Of a stretch of DNA of 64,000 bases, positions 33,801 to 46,378 are shown one piece after another; within the stretch, counting starts at the first letter, position 1; the number at the start of each line of letters is the position of its first letter. Location of the stretch: contig CP136061.1 of the NCBI GenBank assembly GCA_032622095.1, positions 121,468,754 through 121,532,753 on the forward strand, in the 5' to 3' direction. Both the position numbers and the translations under genes were made by a program. This DNA comes from Siphonodentalium dalli. Taxonomy: Eukaryota; Mollusca; Scaphopoda; Gadilida; Siphonodentaliidae. Under the pieces are notes generated by a model. That model was not told the DNA's origin. It saw only the letters and a list, made by a program, of their open reading frames with translations, and searched no databases.

Positions 33801-35632
33801 ATACGAAGACGACCCGACGCGAAGTCGACCTGAGATGATTACATGTAGATAGGAATTTAATATTATTAATATGATTTTAAATGAGCGCGACGGACAATTA
33901 CACTTTAAAAGAACACATAATCATTATTACAATGTATGTATATAAGGAGGGACTTTCCTCAGTCATCGTTGTGAAATCGAACTAAGAGAACAATTTCAAC
34001 ATATTGTTGGTGTGAAATTTCCAACCAATCTAGTGTAAGGTATGAAATTTGAAACTGTTGAAAAAGTTGACAGAAGTTGGGGCAGACACCAATTAAGCAC
34101 CCCTCCCTGTCAAAGCCGGCCCCTCCCCACAACCCATATCCCCCGGCCACGCCATAACATATCAATGATTCAGTTGAACGTGATTTCATAAGATATGTTC
34201 ATGTCTGGGCGACAAACATGTGTAGTCGGGACTTTCGAGGAAGAAATATGTCGGTGCTGGCATCGAAACATTGTCCCACTTGGATCTTTCAATAATGGCC
34301 CTGTATTAATTAAATGAATATAACATTTCATAACCTCCTGAGAGCAGATTTCTATTACCATTGGTCATTTATATAGGCGGGCATGATTATGATATTATAC
34401 CTCTCGGGACATTCAATATTTGGTTTCTGCCAATTAATGTCACTTAATCTCCTGTATTAGGTATTTATTGTATTATTTCTTAATATACCTGTTGTATTAT
34501 GTAAAAGGCATAAGCTACGGTAATTATCTGGTTTAAAATGTCAGATGCACAAGCCAATATTCGACCCAAAGTGCAGACATCGTTCGAATAAATTTCATGA
34601 TAGAACCGTCACAGCCATGATTGGCTTGAAATGGAACCGTAACACGAACACGTATTGATTACGAGGCTACTGTTCCAAATTATCAACCGCTATTGGGATA
34701 TTTTCTCAGTTATTTTACAGAAGAATAACACGGGTAAACTTTATACTCAGTGTGCGTGTTCAGAATGCGTTTCATATTTTATACGCCACGAAAAACAAAG
34801 GAAGTTTACGTGACTTGATTTTCAGTGATAACATGTTGATATTTACGCGATAACTCGCTAATTCCGAGTTAATTATGATCTAGAGTTCAGGTTTCGATAG
34901 CACGATACTTCTGCAGCCTATGTTCATTCAGGAAAGTATAATACATTCAAGATATCTATAATTATGCGTGATTTTGTCCCGAAAATGATAATTTTTAATC
35001 ATAAGGAACCGTAACAAATCAGTCAAGACCCATCACAATACCGGCGATAGAACTACTTCCGATGTAACAGTTCCTATACACAGTGAACCTGACACCCATA
35101 TTTAAAGTCGCCGCGTCTGGATCCCACCAGAAAGCCACCACCACCGCATCTAATGGGGCACGCGCTTGGATCCCACCACTACCCCATCCAGTGGGACAGC
35201 ATTGAAGAAGAGAAGGACCAAGACCCCATCTCAGCGACATCGATATCAGCTTAAGAAATGTTCAGATATCAAGTTGAACTTACTATCTGAACATGTGCCA
35301 TCAAAGAATATGAGTACTTATTCACTTGTATTATCTTTTCGTCATACTGTCGTCTGCTTATTTTTACCAAACACTCCTCCAACTGAATAATATACCACTC
35401 CAATGTATACCTTTATAACTGTGTTTGAGTACCAACAAAGTATACACAGGGTTCAAGAGAAGACCAAGCTGGGGCATGTGACCGAGTGAGAATAAATGAT
35501 ATATCCAAATTGGCATTACTGAAGGTGATCTGATGTTATAACTACGCAGTGCTAGGTTCACCAGTGATACAAATGCATAGCGCTCTTCTCGACCAAAAGT
35601 CAACCACCACCAGTATGTGGAAAAGTATCCTA
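30854..35632. other. Long spacer of unit A, no convincing gene
   Basis: Conserved in units C and D and, with deletions, in B. Frames of 60-107 codons recur: 32572-32895 minus; 33959-34189 minus; 34170-34361 minus; 35019-35240 minus, with LNMGVRFTVYRNCYIGSS. The first is broken in unit B, and the last has several amino-acid changes and a 3-base deletion there. No domain is recognised. A poly-C-rich patch near 34110-34150 and GC-rich NotI-like sites (GCGGCCGC near 30984) occur. Confidence 0.55.
33756..33837. repeat. Short tandem repeat, five units of about 16-17 bp
   Basis: GTGAAGTCGGGCCCAT, GTGAAGTCGACCCTATAT, GAAGATGACCCAATAC, GAAGACGACCCGACGC and GAAGTCGACCTGAGAT follow each other. The block is conserved in the other units (near 44091, 53593 and 62453). 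Confidence 0.75.
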
Positions 35633-35727
35633 CATTGTATATAGTACTCGGATTATGTCGGATATAAACTTAAAGATTTCACACTCCAGGACTGCATTTT
35701 TTGCTCTTTTGCTCGATCAAACAATGG

Positions 35728-37805
35728 GGGTGTGTCTTTTTACCGGATTCCGGATTCCGGATCCCGGATTTCGACCCGGATTTATGTGTCTTTTTACCGG
35801 ATTTCGACCCGGATTCGGGTACGAATTTCATGCTTGTTTTATCACACATTTAACCCATTAAAAGCCGTTTCTGACTTAAACCAATATAGGGCTGTCGTGC
35901 TCATTCAACCCGATTAATCGTATTAAAGGTACATATCGTGCCCGGATCAGCATACTTCTTATTTTTTCATATAGACACGGCGGTTGGATTGATTTTACGT
36001 GGTCATGATGGTATTTAAGGGAACACACCATGTCCGGATCCGAATTAATTATCTCATAATTATTGATCATATTTAAAGGTAGATATCATGTCCGGATCCG
36101 GTTTTTTTCTCTCTCTTTCTTTCCATATTAATTATCGTCTTTTTGATATATTAAAGTTCACGTGGAACAAGTTATAAGTTGATTTTGAGACGTTATACTA
36201 GGCTGTTGGATTTATTTCACGGAATGATTATCGCGTTTAAAGGTACACACCATGTGCGGAAACGAATTAATTTCCACGTATTTACTGATAATATTTAAAG
36301 GTACAGATTATGCCCGGATCCGGATTTTTCTTCTTATAAAGTAATGCTTATTTAATACAATAAATGTAAACTGAGTCGCGTGGAACTAGGTTATAGATGT
36401 TGATGTTTAGATCAGATCAGATCATTCCCGGATTCGGATACGAATAGTTCTTTTCTATTTCATATAATAATGACTATATAATCACTGTATAAACAGTAGC
36501 GGGCTGCAACGGGATGAATATGCTATCCGTGTTTTTATAACGATTCGGGCGTCGTGACATAAAACGCTTAATACAAGTCGTACATCTATCTCACTTAAAC
36601 CGGCTTAAATATCGAATTTACAATAGTAATACTACTAGTATCACAAATATAATCGTTTATAATCGAACTAAAACAATAAACCATTTAAACTGCACCAGGT
36701 TTTTTTGTGGGCTGGAGAACAAAAAATCTTCACAAAAGCAAGTCAATTTATTTCAATCCCAATGATATTACTGTTAAACGCAACCTGTGCCATGTTTTCG
36801 CGGGTCATAAATGTCTTTTAATGTGTTAAACATGGGTTATAATAAACATAACATTGAGATCAGGGTTCGGGTCGAAATTAGAAAAAGACACATAAAATCC
36901 GGATCCAGATCCGGGCATAAAGTTTGTCTGTAAATGGGCTCATTCTCGCGTGAAATCAATCCAAGCGCCATGTTCACCGTTTCCAAATAAACTGAGTTCC
37001 GCGTGGCTTAGCTGCCATTTAATGTATTAAATACTTGACTATTTATATGAAATAGAAAAGAACTATTCGTATCCGAATCCGGGAATGATCTGATCTAAAC
37101 ATCAACATCTATAACCTAGTTCCACGCGACTCAGTTTACATTTATTGTATTAAATAAGCATTCATTACTTTATAAGAAGAAAAATCAGGATCCGGGCATA
37201 ATCTGTACCTTTAAATATTATCAGTAAATACGTGGAAATTAATTCGGTTCCGCACATGGTGTGTACCTTTAAATGCGATAATCATTCCGTGAATTCAACC
37301 CAACAGCCTAGTATAACGTCTCAAAATCAACTTATAACTTTGTTCCACGTGACATTTAATATATCAAAAAGACGATAATTTATATGGAAAAAAAAGAGAG
37401 AGAAAAAAACCGGATTCGGACATGATATCTACCTTCAAATATGATCAATAATTACGAGATAATTAATTCGGATCCGGACATGGTGTGTTCCCTTAAATGC
37501 CATCATGATCACGTAAAATCAATCCAACCGCCGTGTCTATATTAAAAAATAAGAAGTATGCACGATATGTACCTTTAATTACGATTAATCGGGTTGAATG
37601 AGCACGACAGCCCTATATTGGATTAATCTCACCTCCTAACCAGTTTCCGTGTGTCAGAAACGGCTTTTAATGGGTTAAATGTGTGATAAAACAAGCATGA
37701 AATTCATACCCGAATCCGGGTCGAAATCCGGTAAAAAGACACTTAAATCCGGGTCGAAATCCGGGTCGAAATCCGGGATCCGGAATCCGGTAAAAAGACA
37801 CACCC
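35728..37805. mobile_element. Foldback DNA transposon, MULE-like, in unit B
   Basis: Ends are GGGTGTGTCTTTTTACCGG and its complement; arms are about 750 bp (35728-36475 and 37038-37805) with about 560 bp between. The 9-bp duplication AAACAATGG lies at 35719-35727 and 37806-37814, and units A, C and D show the uninterrupted AACAATGGTCAT. Arms consist of degenerate subrepeats around TTTAAAGGTACA followed by ATGTCCGGATCCG. There is no transposase frame. Nine-base duplications with long ends suit Mutator-like elements; the superfamily is an inference. Confidence 0.8.
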
Positions 37806-38446
37806 AAACAATGGTCATATGACAATCAAGAGATTCACCTTGTATAGTGAAGAATTGTTCTTTAGTTTTTATCATTCCAATGGAAGGGAAACATAGCACT
37901 CCGTGTCGCTGTTTATTTCCATTTATGGACGAAAAAGAGCATATGCATGTCACTAGAATATCGCCCACTCTCTTTCTGTCAAATAATAATGTCGAATGCA
38001 AACAACACCAGGCTGGAGATGAGTGTGTGAATGTTTAAAGAAATGTTGAGATGTCGCTATGAAAATCATTTATTCATTGATATATGCAGACAGATCACCT
38101 ATAGTTTGCTTAGCATTTACACAGTTTTAAAGGTGGTTAACATATGTATGCCTTTGGCGTTGGAAGTTATTCCCTAGTTCGAGGTAATATATTAGGATAA
38201 ATTGAGATACATGTAAGTTTGAACATTCACTGAATGTCCACGATTCTTTATTAAAGATGGTCGATCCGATTTGACTAAAATAAAATTCAGAACATACAAG
38301 GCAAAAGAAAATGAAATATACTTTCAATCACCATCATACGTATCACACACGTATCTGTCTATCGGAACACAAAAATCGCAAAAATAATTCATAAGTAAAA
38401 CGTCGACAACGATCACATAACTAACATCTCATAATAGAGAACGCTC

Positions 38447-38452
38447 TTTATT
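38447..38452 (-). terminator. Polyadenylation signal candidate, gene B
   Basis: AATAAA on the minus strand at the position conserved with unit A. Confidence 0.4.
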
Positions 38453-38707
38453 ACATATCGTCTCTGGGAAACGAAAGCATGGACTACCTTCGTCAAAATA
38501 ACCATTGGAATGTGTGTGAGGCTAGTCAGAATTCAAAACGTTAAACTATTTCTCATTAGAAAGTTGATTTAAGCTCATTCGAAAGTTGGTATCATAATAT
38601 ATCCATCAAAATTCATATTAATGTGATCATGAGTACAATCTAATATTAGTTTTTGGTATATAAGACGGTAAACTGGTTTTATGGTGTCAAGCCGGACTAG
38701 GGCATCT

Positions 38708-40096
38708 TTAAGTTAATACTAAAATTAAGTAGATCACGAACGGCGCCAGTGATACAACCAAAGTTATGACGAAACAGACTACGTCGACCGTTCTCCCTCT
38801 GTCCGTACTCACGGCTGATACACACCGTTCCTCTGAAAGATCTACATCCGGGTCACATTCTGGGTCTCCTTTATGAGCGACCAGAAGTTTTCTAGTAACA
38901 CCATTCGTGCTCTCGTTGTCGCGAGTATTGTTGTCATGACGAGTTTTTCGTGCTCGGCCACAATGCAGCAATATTCTGTCGAATATCTCATGCGTCGTAT
39001 GATGAAAGTTGACTATCAGAACGTTGATGAACAAAGTGAGAATGCTGACGATAGATTGAGTGACGAGGACGTATGATATATACGCTATATTATCTGAGCT
39101 CGTTGGAACGGTCGTTGCAATGAAACTGATGAACACAGTAAATGCAAGAAAAATTGTAACGCAAAGCCCAATTCTGTCACCCGCTTCCACGGGGAGCAAG
39201 AAAGTGAAACTGTTCATTACAGCCAAACATAAAATCGGAGCGAACAGATTGACGACATGAAACCAAGGCTTCCTTTCAATGTCAATTTCCACGGTCAGTA
39301 GCATTCTATTTTCAAATTTGCATTCTGAATCGGTTACATTCCATTCTGGATTTTTCACGGTATATTCGATAAACTCCAGTGACCAGTCTCTGCATGTGAA
39401 GTTTAGTGTTGGACTTATAGTCGTTGTAAGGAAGGTAAGATTGCACGTATGGTGATCAAATGGGAACATGGATACCTTAAGGTTGCACGGAAATGCGAAC
39501 ACGTCATCAATCGCCCATACGACAAATCCACTGCTATCAACACGTATTTTCATCTTCTCGAAACCAAGTCTCGAAACCTTCTCAGCGCCGACTTGAAAAA
39601 ATGGCGGAAGCCATATATCATCAATGTCAACCATAACGTCCGATATGTTACCGTGTACAGATTCGTTCCATTTGAGTCTCCGGTCCTCGAATTGAATCGT
39701 TAGTTGAACGAAAGCCGAGACCACCTGAGTAATATACGGATCCACCGATAGAAGGTTTGACACGAACACAGATATATAAGGTGAGATTTCCGATATCGGT
39801 GGCCTGGCTCGTGGGTTGTAATCCTTCAGAATATATTCAAGAAGTCGCGTCTCAATGAGGTCCTCGTCCGATAGGTCCTTCCTATTTTCGTCGAACGTTG
39901 AGGTTTCTATTTTAGACACCATGGTATTTCGATCGATCAATGTAAAATGTTCCCCTGTCCATGTGTAGTTATTATGCACCTCTGTTCCGAAAGCAAAATT
40001 TAATGTCGAACAAAGTAAAAACAGACAGCATAGTTTCGTGAAAATATTAACTAAATTCATCATGCTTGTTCTCGAACAAATTAACTCCTTGTTCAA
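38708..40096 (-). CDS. Cys-loop ligand-gated ion channel subunit, nicotinic-receptor-like, gene B
   Basis: 462 aa, single exon. Same architecture as gene A: signal peptide, Cys-loop, four membrane segments and GDR pore entrance. One extra Ile (DPYITQVV) comes from a 3-base insertion that keeps the frame. Other changes relative to A are Glu48Gly, Lys71Asn, Arg265Leu just before TM1 and Lys373Arg. The frame is fully open, and all cysteines, pore residues and glycosylation sites I listed for A are kept, so it is probably functional even though the spacer of this unit has lost two segments. The foldback element sits about 900 bp beyond the stop codon and does not disturb the gene. Confidence 0.9.
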   Translation of the reverse strand: MNKELICSRTSMMNLVNIFTKLCCLFLLCSTLNFAFGTEVHNNYTWTGEHFTLIDRNTMVSKIETSTFDENRKDLSDEDLIETRLLEYILKDYNPRARPPISEISPYISVFVSNLLSVDPYITQVVSAFVQLTIQFEDRRLKWNESVHGNISDVMVDIDDIWLPPFFQVGAEKVSRLGFEKMKIRVDSSGFVVWAIDDVFAFPCNLKVSMFPFDHHTCNLTFLTTTISPTLNFTCRDWSLEFIEYTVKNPEWNVTDSECKFENRMLLTVEIDIERKPWFHVVNLFAPILCLAVMNSFTFLLPVEAGDRIGLCVTIFLAFTVFISFIATTVPTSSDNIAYISYVLVTQSIVSILTLFINVLIVNFHHTTHEIFDRILLHCGRARKTRHDNNTRDNESTNGVTRKLLVAHKGDPECDPDVDLSEERCVSAVSTDRGRTVDVVCFVITLVVSLAPFVIYLILVLT

Positions 40097-40162
40097 GAAA
40101 AACTACGTCAGACCTGCGCTATATTTCGCACAACTGAACCCAATAATGTAGAGTGTATCTTT

Positions 40163-40170
40163 CTATATAA
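40163..40170 (-). promoter_or_regulatory. TATA-like box, gene B
   Basis: The minus strand reads ATTATATAG about 70 nt upstream of the ATG, as in unit A. Confidence 0.5.
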
Positions 40171-40611
40171 TGCGCACAATGTGTCATGTGAGTTCTTTTT
40201 TACGAGCACGCAAGTAATTCAAGCCCGATATACGAAATATTTCAACAACGTCGCGATGGAAGATGATAGCTTTCATCTGGATGGCGTCAATGTCTGAATG
40301 ACACACATTTACTGCTCTTATAAATGCAACGTCCATTATATTGACAAGATGACGAGATCAGGTATCCATTACTAACTCACAAATATTGGGTAACAAATGA
40401 CGATACACATAGATATGAAAGTCACTCCGGGTCATCAAAATTGACTAACAAACACCTACTGATACGGCTCTTGTTACAAACGGTTTTATATAACTTCAAC
40501 TTGATCAGGCTTTGCATAAATCCAGCCAAACATTGCAAGAGATTTTCAACAAAGAATGTCTGATACATTTACAATGTCCTCAACAGTCAATTTCAATGGT
40601 AAAATACTTAC

Positions 40612-41826
40612 TCAACCTTAACGTGCATAGCATTTCAAGTATCGATCGATCGAGCTGCTGTAGTTTTTATAATTATGTAGGATGTTACAAGCGATCGATG
40701 TTTTCGGCAAAATAATTCCCGAGTCGAGACCGAGGGTTTATATGGACGAAAACACCAGGTTAAGTGTTATATCCGACTTCAACCCAATATAGCTTTGTCT
40801 TGATGAGTCAAAAAAAAAACATACCCATCATAGTGTACTGCTTGAACCTCTCAAACATTTACAGTACATTTGCACCCGCATTTCCGTTAAAACCAGAGCG
40901 ATGCTACCTGTCGAATTTGGTACACCACATGAAGAAACGAACAATAATATTTTCAGCGCCATGCACTCTTATGGTCTAATCCAATCTGCGGACGCGTTTG
41001 AGATCAGACGCACATACTTTTATAGTCAAACTGCCCCATGATCACTACTCAGTTCCATTGCTTCTCCCTCGTCATGTGTTACCCAATTCTTTCTCGATTT
41101 TTGATTGATCCACTACATGTATAAACAGTTTGCTAACACATATGGCCAAGGACAACAATCTGGCAAGGGTTTGCATAAAAAACGCTTCGATATCGATTAA
41201 AATTCCAATAAGCAACGTGATTAAGGACCCTACATGTGTAAAGTGTGCCATTTAACGTCTGACCAAGCGGTGATGATGCGGATTACACTGATTGCCTGAT
41301 TATTTCCCTCAACGGGGATATATAATGCGCGTAACTTCGCTTACCCTGTGTCAAGAAATTTCACTTGGGCATCATGGAGTAAATGTTAGCCAGGAATTGA
41401 TATTACTTTTCTTTGTTAACATATGGAATCGTATTAATCCAGCCCCGAATCGCATAATACGAGCCCAAATATATTGACAGTGTGTCGTGACTAAAAACCG
41501 TCCGGAACTGCTGGGACCCGAATCAGCCCAGACCGGCAGCATGGTGTTTAGGCGGGATTTTAGAGACCAGAACAGTGTGGGTTTTCATGAAAACCCCTAC
41601 ACGTACTGTTTGGGGCCGCGGCCACACAGAAGTGTGGCGATATTAACCCCTACTTTCCAGAATTTCAATATGGTATCTGCATAAAAAATTGTCATTACTT
41701 GCAGACAGGACCCCATGTCGCCATCATACCACTACGAACTCCACACATATATGTAGCGGAACTACCATCGACTATATTCGCATAGAAACAAGTGGGAATC
41801 GCCCACCAAAGCCACGGCAGGCAAAT
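40612..41826. repeat. Nested 1.21-kb subrepeat, single copy (unit B)
   Basis: One copy, more diverged from the others, with insertions such as the extended CGATCGATCGAG near 40643 and ATGTATAA near 41117. Confidence 0.85.
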
Positions 41827-44800
41827 AACACTCGAAATGGCGACATCACGATGTCTGTCGCCATGAAGCAAACATGCCAGGACCGCCCATGGGCCGTCTG
41901 GGGTGAATTTAGTGGCCAAAACACATGAAAACCCACCCACGCACGGATGTGGGCTGCGGCCGCGGCCGCGCATAAGTATCGCTATTAACCCCTAACTTAC
42001 CAGAATTTCAATATTGTCGCAATTGAACCACGAAGAACTCCACATATGTCGGTATAGTGGAACTAACGTCGACTATAAATTCGCGAATTAATAAGGAATA
42101 TTGCCCAACATATCGTGGCAATTAACCCTCGATATTTCACCATCGCCGATTATGTTCGCCGCCAAAGAAGCGAACAGCCGGAAACGCCCGCCTGGCGTCT
42201 AATTATAGGATGATTTTAGTGGCCATGCAGCATAGTGCTTATGTCTCATTAAAACCCATTCAAAAAATTAGTACTTTAGTGGAGGTATATTTAGAACTTG
42301 ATGGGCATGTTATATAGAACAATCCCGAACTAATAATTCACCATCGAGTAGTAACACAAACGATCGCAGCTCTGAATATGAACATCAGATCAGGAAGCAG
42401 TAAACTCTACATGATATCATGTTTGTAGGAGCTGGTGATAGTAAAGTTTTATGTATCAAGATCCATGTTTACTGAGATTTTGTTAATATGGTTTCCCCTA
42501 CCCCATTTTTCCGATATTCAAATTTGGAGTCAGTTTCCAGAAACATGAATGAAATCCAGTGACATTCATTGACATATCCAATATAACGCTATTATTTCAA
42601 CACTAAGAGTTTTAGGGTAAACGAACATTGCTTTTACTATTTATACGCAAAAACTTTAAAAATTGACAAAAACGCCCCAAAATAGCATTTTTAGAAAAAA
42701 AAGTTAATACTGAGTATTCATTGGGCCATAAGTTGATTTTCTACACAATGTTTTTCGAAATTCATTCACAGAGTGTGTAATCATGTATACGTAAGTTATT
42801 ATGAGAAATACAGGGAATATGGATTTGGTGACTGTAACGGGTTAGATTGCGAACAGGGTGGATATTTGTCTATGTGGTAACCTGACCACTGTGTAGGAAC
42901 TGTTACATCGGAAGTCGTTCTATCGCCTGTTTGTGATGATTCTTGACTGATTTGTGACGGTTCCATATGATCGAAATTGTACATTTTAGCGACTTTTTGA
43001 CAGTTAAAACGCAATTTTGGAGCCGTCTAGCTGATAATTCGATAAATTGTTCTATTCCCCTCACAATCGGTGGCCCGACGAAAACCACGAATTTTGATAT
43101 TTGTTTGGGTTCTCTCCCGATCGAATCGGTTCTCTCCCCATTTAATCGGTTCTATACGGGTAATACTATGGCTAATGTTTGACAAGAAACATGGTTCAAA
43201 CAGACCATGTCGTGAAATTAACCAAAGATAAGCACAACAAAATATGAATTAAGTTGAAATTTCCACCACTTGTCACCAATTTCGATGAATTACACTGCCT
43301 TCCTATGCTTATTCAATAACCTGTGTTACGCCAATCACCAAGACGCCAGCTAATTTGAAAATAACGCGTTTTGCAGGCCCAACATTGCCATGAGTCAATA
43401 GCCGGTTAATTAGTGAAATGTCATAGCGCTGGACTTCGGAAAGCGTGAGCGTAGACGGGATATATAGAGTTTTCTGTCTTGTATTTTATGTTGTCTATTT
43501 TCGTAGACGCATTTTGATAAGCAAAAAGCCAAAAAATAAGACGTTAAAAGTTCGTTGATATCCAGAAAATGTTCTGATTACGCAATTTATGAAGTTATGT
43601 TGGGCATCCGCTTGCTGGATGCTGATTATACACGTTAGGTGCTATCGCACTTGTTCTTTTTTCACGACAATCTGACCGGCAATCACTCAGGTTTTGCCCA
43701 AATTCTAAGCCTTTAGACAGTGAAGCCATGCCACTCAGATTCCTGTTAAGAGATACCTGATTACAACCAATCACGCAATTAATTGTATCCACTCGCCTGT
43801 ATGAGGGAATAATTGTTTTATACTAGTAACGGCTATCTGTTGTAATAATAATTCAAACAAAAATTTAAAGCAAAAATTATTTGGTCACCCGCCTTTGGCT
43901 TACTATAGAGTAGTCGCCCCCGAACATGCAAGATCACCCCCGGGACAACTGGTCTTGGGCATGAGTAGTCACGCGTCCTCAGGGATATTCCGGAATGTAA
44001 ATACCGGTACCAATACTAAACCTTTAAAAGTGATTCAATCAGCCAATGGAAGTTTTACAAAATCGTGTGACCATTGGTGAAAAGACTACAAGTGAAGTCG
44101 GGCCCATGTGAAGTCGACCCCATATGAAGATGACCCAATACGAAGACGACCCGACGCGAAGTCGACCTGAGATGATTACATGTAGATAGGAATTTAATAT
44201 TATTAATATGATTTTAAATGAGCGCGACGGACAATTACACTTTAAAAGAACACATAATCATTATGACAATGTATGTATATAAGGAGGGACTTTCCTCAGT
44301 CGTCGTTGTAAAATTGAACTAAGAGAACAATTTCAACATATTGTTGGTGTGAAATTTCCAACCAATCTAGTGTAAGGTATGAAATTTGAAACTGTTGTAA
44401 AATTTGACAAAAGTTAGGGCAGACACCAATTAAGCACCCCTCCCTGTCAAAGCCGGCCCCTCCCCACCACCCATATCCCCCGGCCACGCCATGACATATC
44501 AATGATTCAGTTGAACGTGATTTCATAAGATATGTTCATGTCTGGGCGACAAACATGTGTAGTCGGGACTTTCGAGAAAGAAATATGTCGGTGTTCTGTT
44601 CAGAATGCGTTTCACATTTCATACGCCACGAAAAACAAAGGAATTTCGTTTACGTGATTCGATTTTCAGTGATAACATGTTGACATTTACGCGATAACTC
44701 GCTAATTCCGAGTTAATTGTGATCTGCAGCCTATGTTCGTTCGGGAAAGTATAATACATTCAAGATATCTATAAGTATGCGTGATTTTGTCCCGAAAATG

Positions 44801-45400
44801 ATTATTTTTAATCATAAGGAACCGTAACAAATCAGTCAGGACCCATCACAATACCGGCGATAAAACGACTTCCTATGTAACAGTTCCTATACACAGTGAA
44901 CCTGACACCCATATTTAAAGTCGCTGCGACTGGATCCCGCCAGAAAGCCACCACCACCGCATCTAAGGGGGCACGCGCATGGATCCTACCACTACCCCAT
45001 CCAGCGGGACAGCATTGAAGAGAAGGACCAAGACCCCATCTCAGAGACATCGATATCAGCTTAGGAAATCTGAACATTGGCCATCAAAAAATATGAGTAC
45101 TTATTCACTTGTATTATCTTTTCGTCATACTGTCGTCTGCTAATTTTGACCGAACACTCCTCCAAATGAATAATATACCACTCCAATGTATACTTTTATA
45201 ACTTCACATGTGTTTGAGCACCAATTGAATATATACAGGGTTCAAGAGAAGACCAAGCTGGGGCATGTGACCGAGTGAGAATACAACACAAATTGATCTG
45301 ATTTTATAACTACGCAGTGCTAGGTTCACCAGTGATACAAACGCATAGCGCTCTTCTCGACCAAAAGTCAACCACCACCAGTATGTGGAAAAGTATCCTA
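41827..45400. other. Spacer of unit B, with two deletions
   Basis: Collinear with the unit A spacer except for the two deletions. The recurring short frames are partly broken. No gene is recognised. Confidence 0.6.
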
Positions 45401-46378
45401 CATTGTATATAGCACTCGGATTATTTCGGATATAAACTTAAAGATTTCACACTCCATGACTGCATTGTTTGCTCTTTTGCTCGCTAAAACAATGGTCATA
45501 TGACAATCAAGAGATTCACCTTGTATGGTGAAGAATTGTTCTTTAGTTTTTATTATTCCAATGGAAGGGAAACATAGCACTCCGTGTCGCTGTTTATTTC
45601 CGTTTATGGACGAAAAAGAGCATATGCGTGTCACTAGAATATCGCCCACTCTCTTTCTGTCAAATAATAATATCGAATGCAAACAACACCAGGCTGGAGA
45701 TGAGTGTGTGAATGTTTAAAGTAATGTTGAGATGTCGCTATGAAAATCATTTATTCATTGATCTATGCAGACATATCACCTATAGTTTGCTTAGTATTTA
45801 CACAGTTTTAAAGGTGGTTAACATATGTATGCCTTTGGCGTTGGAAGTTATTCCCAAGTTCGAGGAAATATATTAGGATAAATTGAGATACATGTAAGTT
45901 TGAACATTCACTGAATGTCCACGATTCTTTATTAGAGATGCTCGGTCCGATTTGACTAAAAAAAGAATATACAAGGCAAAAGAAAATGAATCATACTTTC
46001 AATCACCATCATACGTATCACACACGTATCTGTCTATCGGAACACAAAAATCGCAAATTAATCATAAGTAAAACGTCGACAACGATCACATAAGTAACAT
46101 CTCATAATATAGAACGCTCTTTGTTACATATCGTCTCTGGGAAACGAAAGCATGGACTACCTTCGTCAAAATAACCATTGGAGTGTGTGAGGCTAGTCAG
46201 AATTCAAAACGTTAAACTATTTCTGATTTGAAAGTTGATTTAAGCTCATTCGAAAGTTGGTATCATAATAAAGCCATCAAAACTTCATATTAATGTGATC
46301 ATGAGTACAATCTAATATTAGTTTTTGGTATATAAGACGGTAAACTGGTTTTATGGTGTCAAGCCGGACAGGGCATCT

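Larger units (their letters stand above)
24228..35632. repeat. Tandem array unit A (11,405 bp)
   Basis: Unit bounds are set at the recurring CATTGTATATAG (24228, 35633, 45401, 55473). Order in each unit: 3'-flank of the gene, channel gene on the minus strand, promoter, 1.21-kb subrepeat(s), long spacer. Unit A has three subrepeats and one MITE. Subtracting two subrepeats and the MITE leaves about 8.87 kb. Confidence 0.85.
35633..45400. repeat. Tandem array unit B (9,768 bp)
   Basis: Contains the 2,078-bp foldback element with its duplication. Without it the unit is about 7.68 kb, roughly 1.18 kb shorter than the basic unit. Two deletions explain this: one equivalent to about 31838-32523 of unit A (junction near 42826) and one equivalent to about 34255-34755 (junction near 44593). 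Confidence 0.85.
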
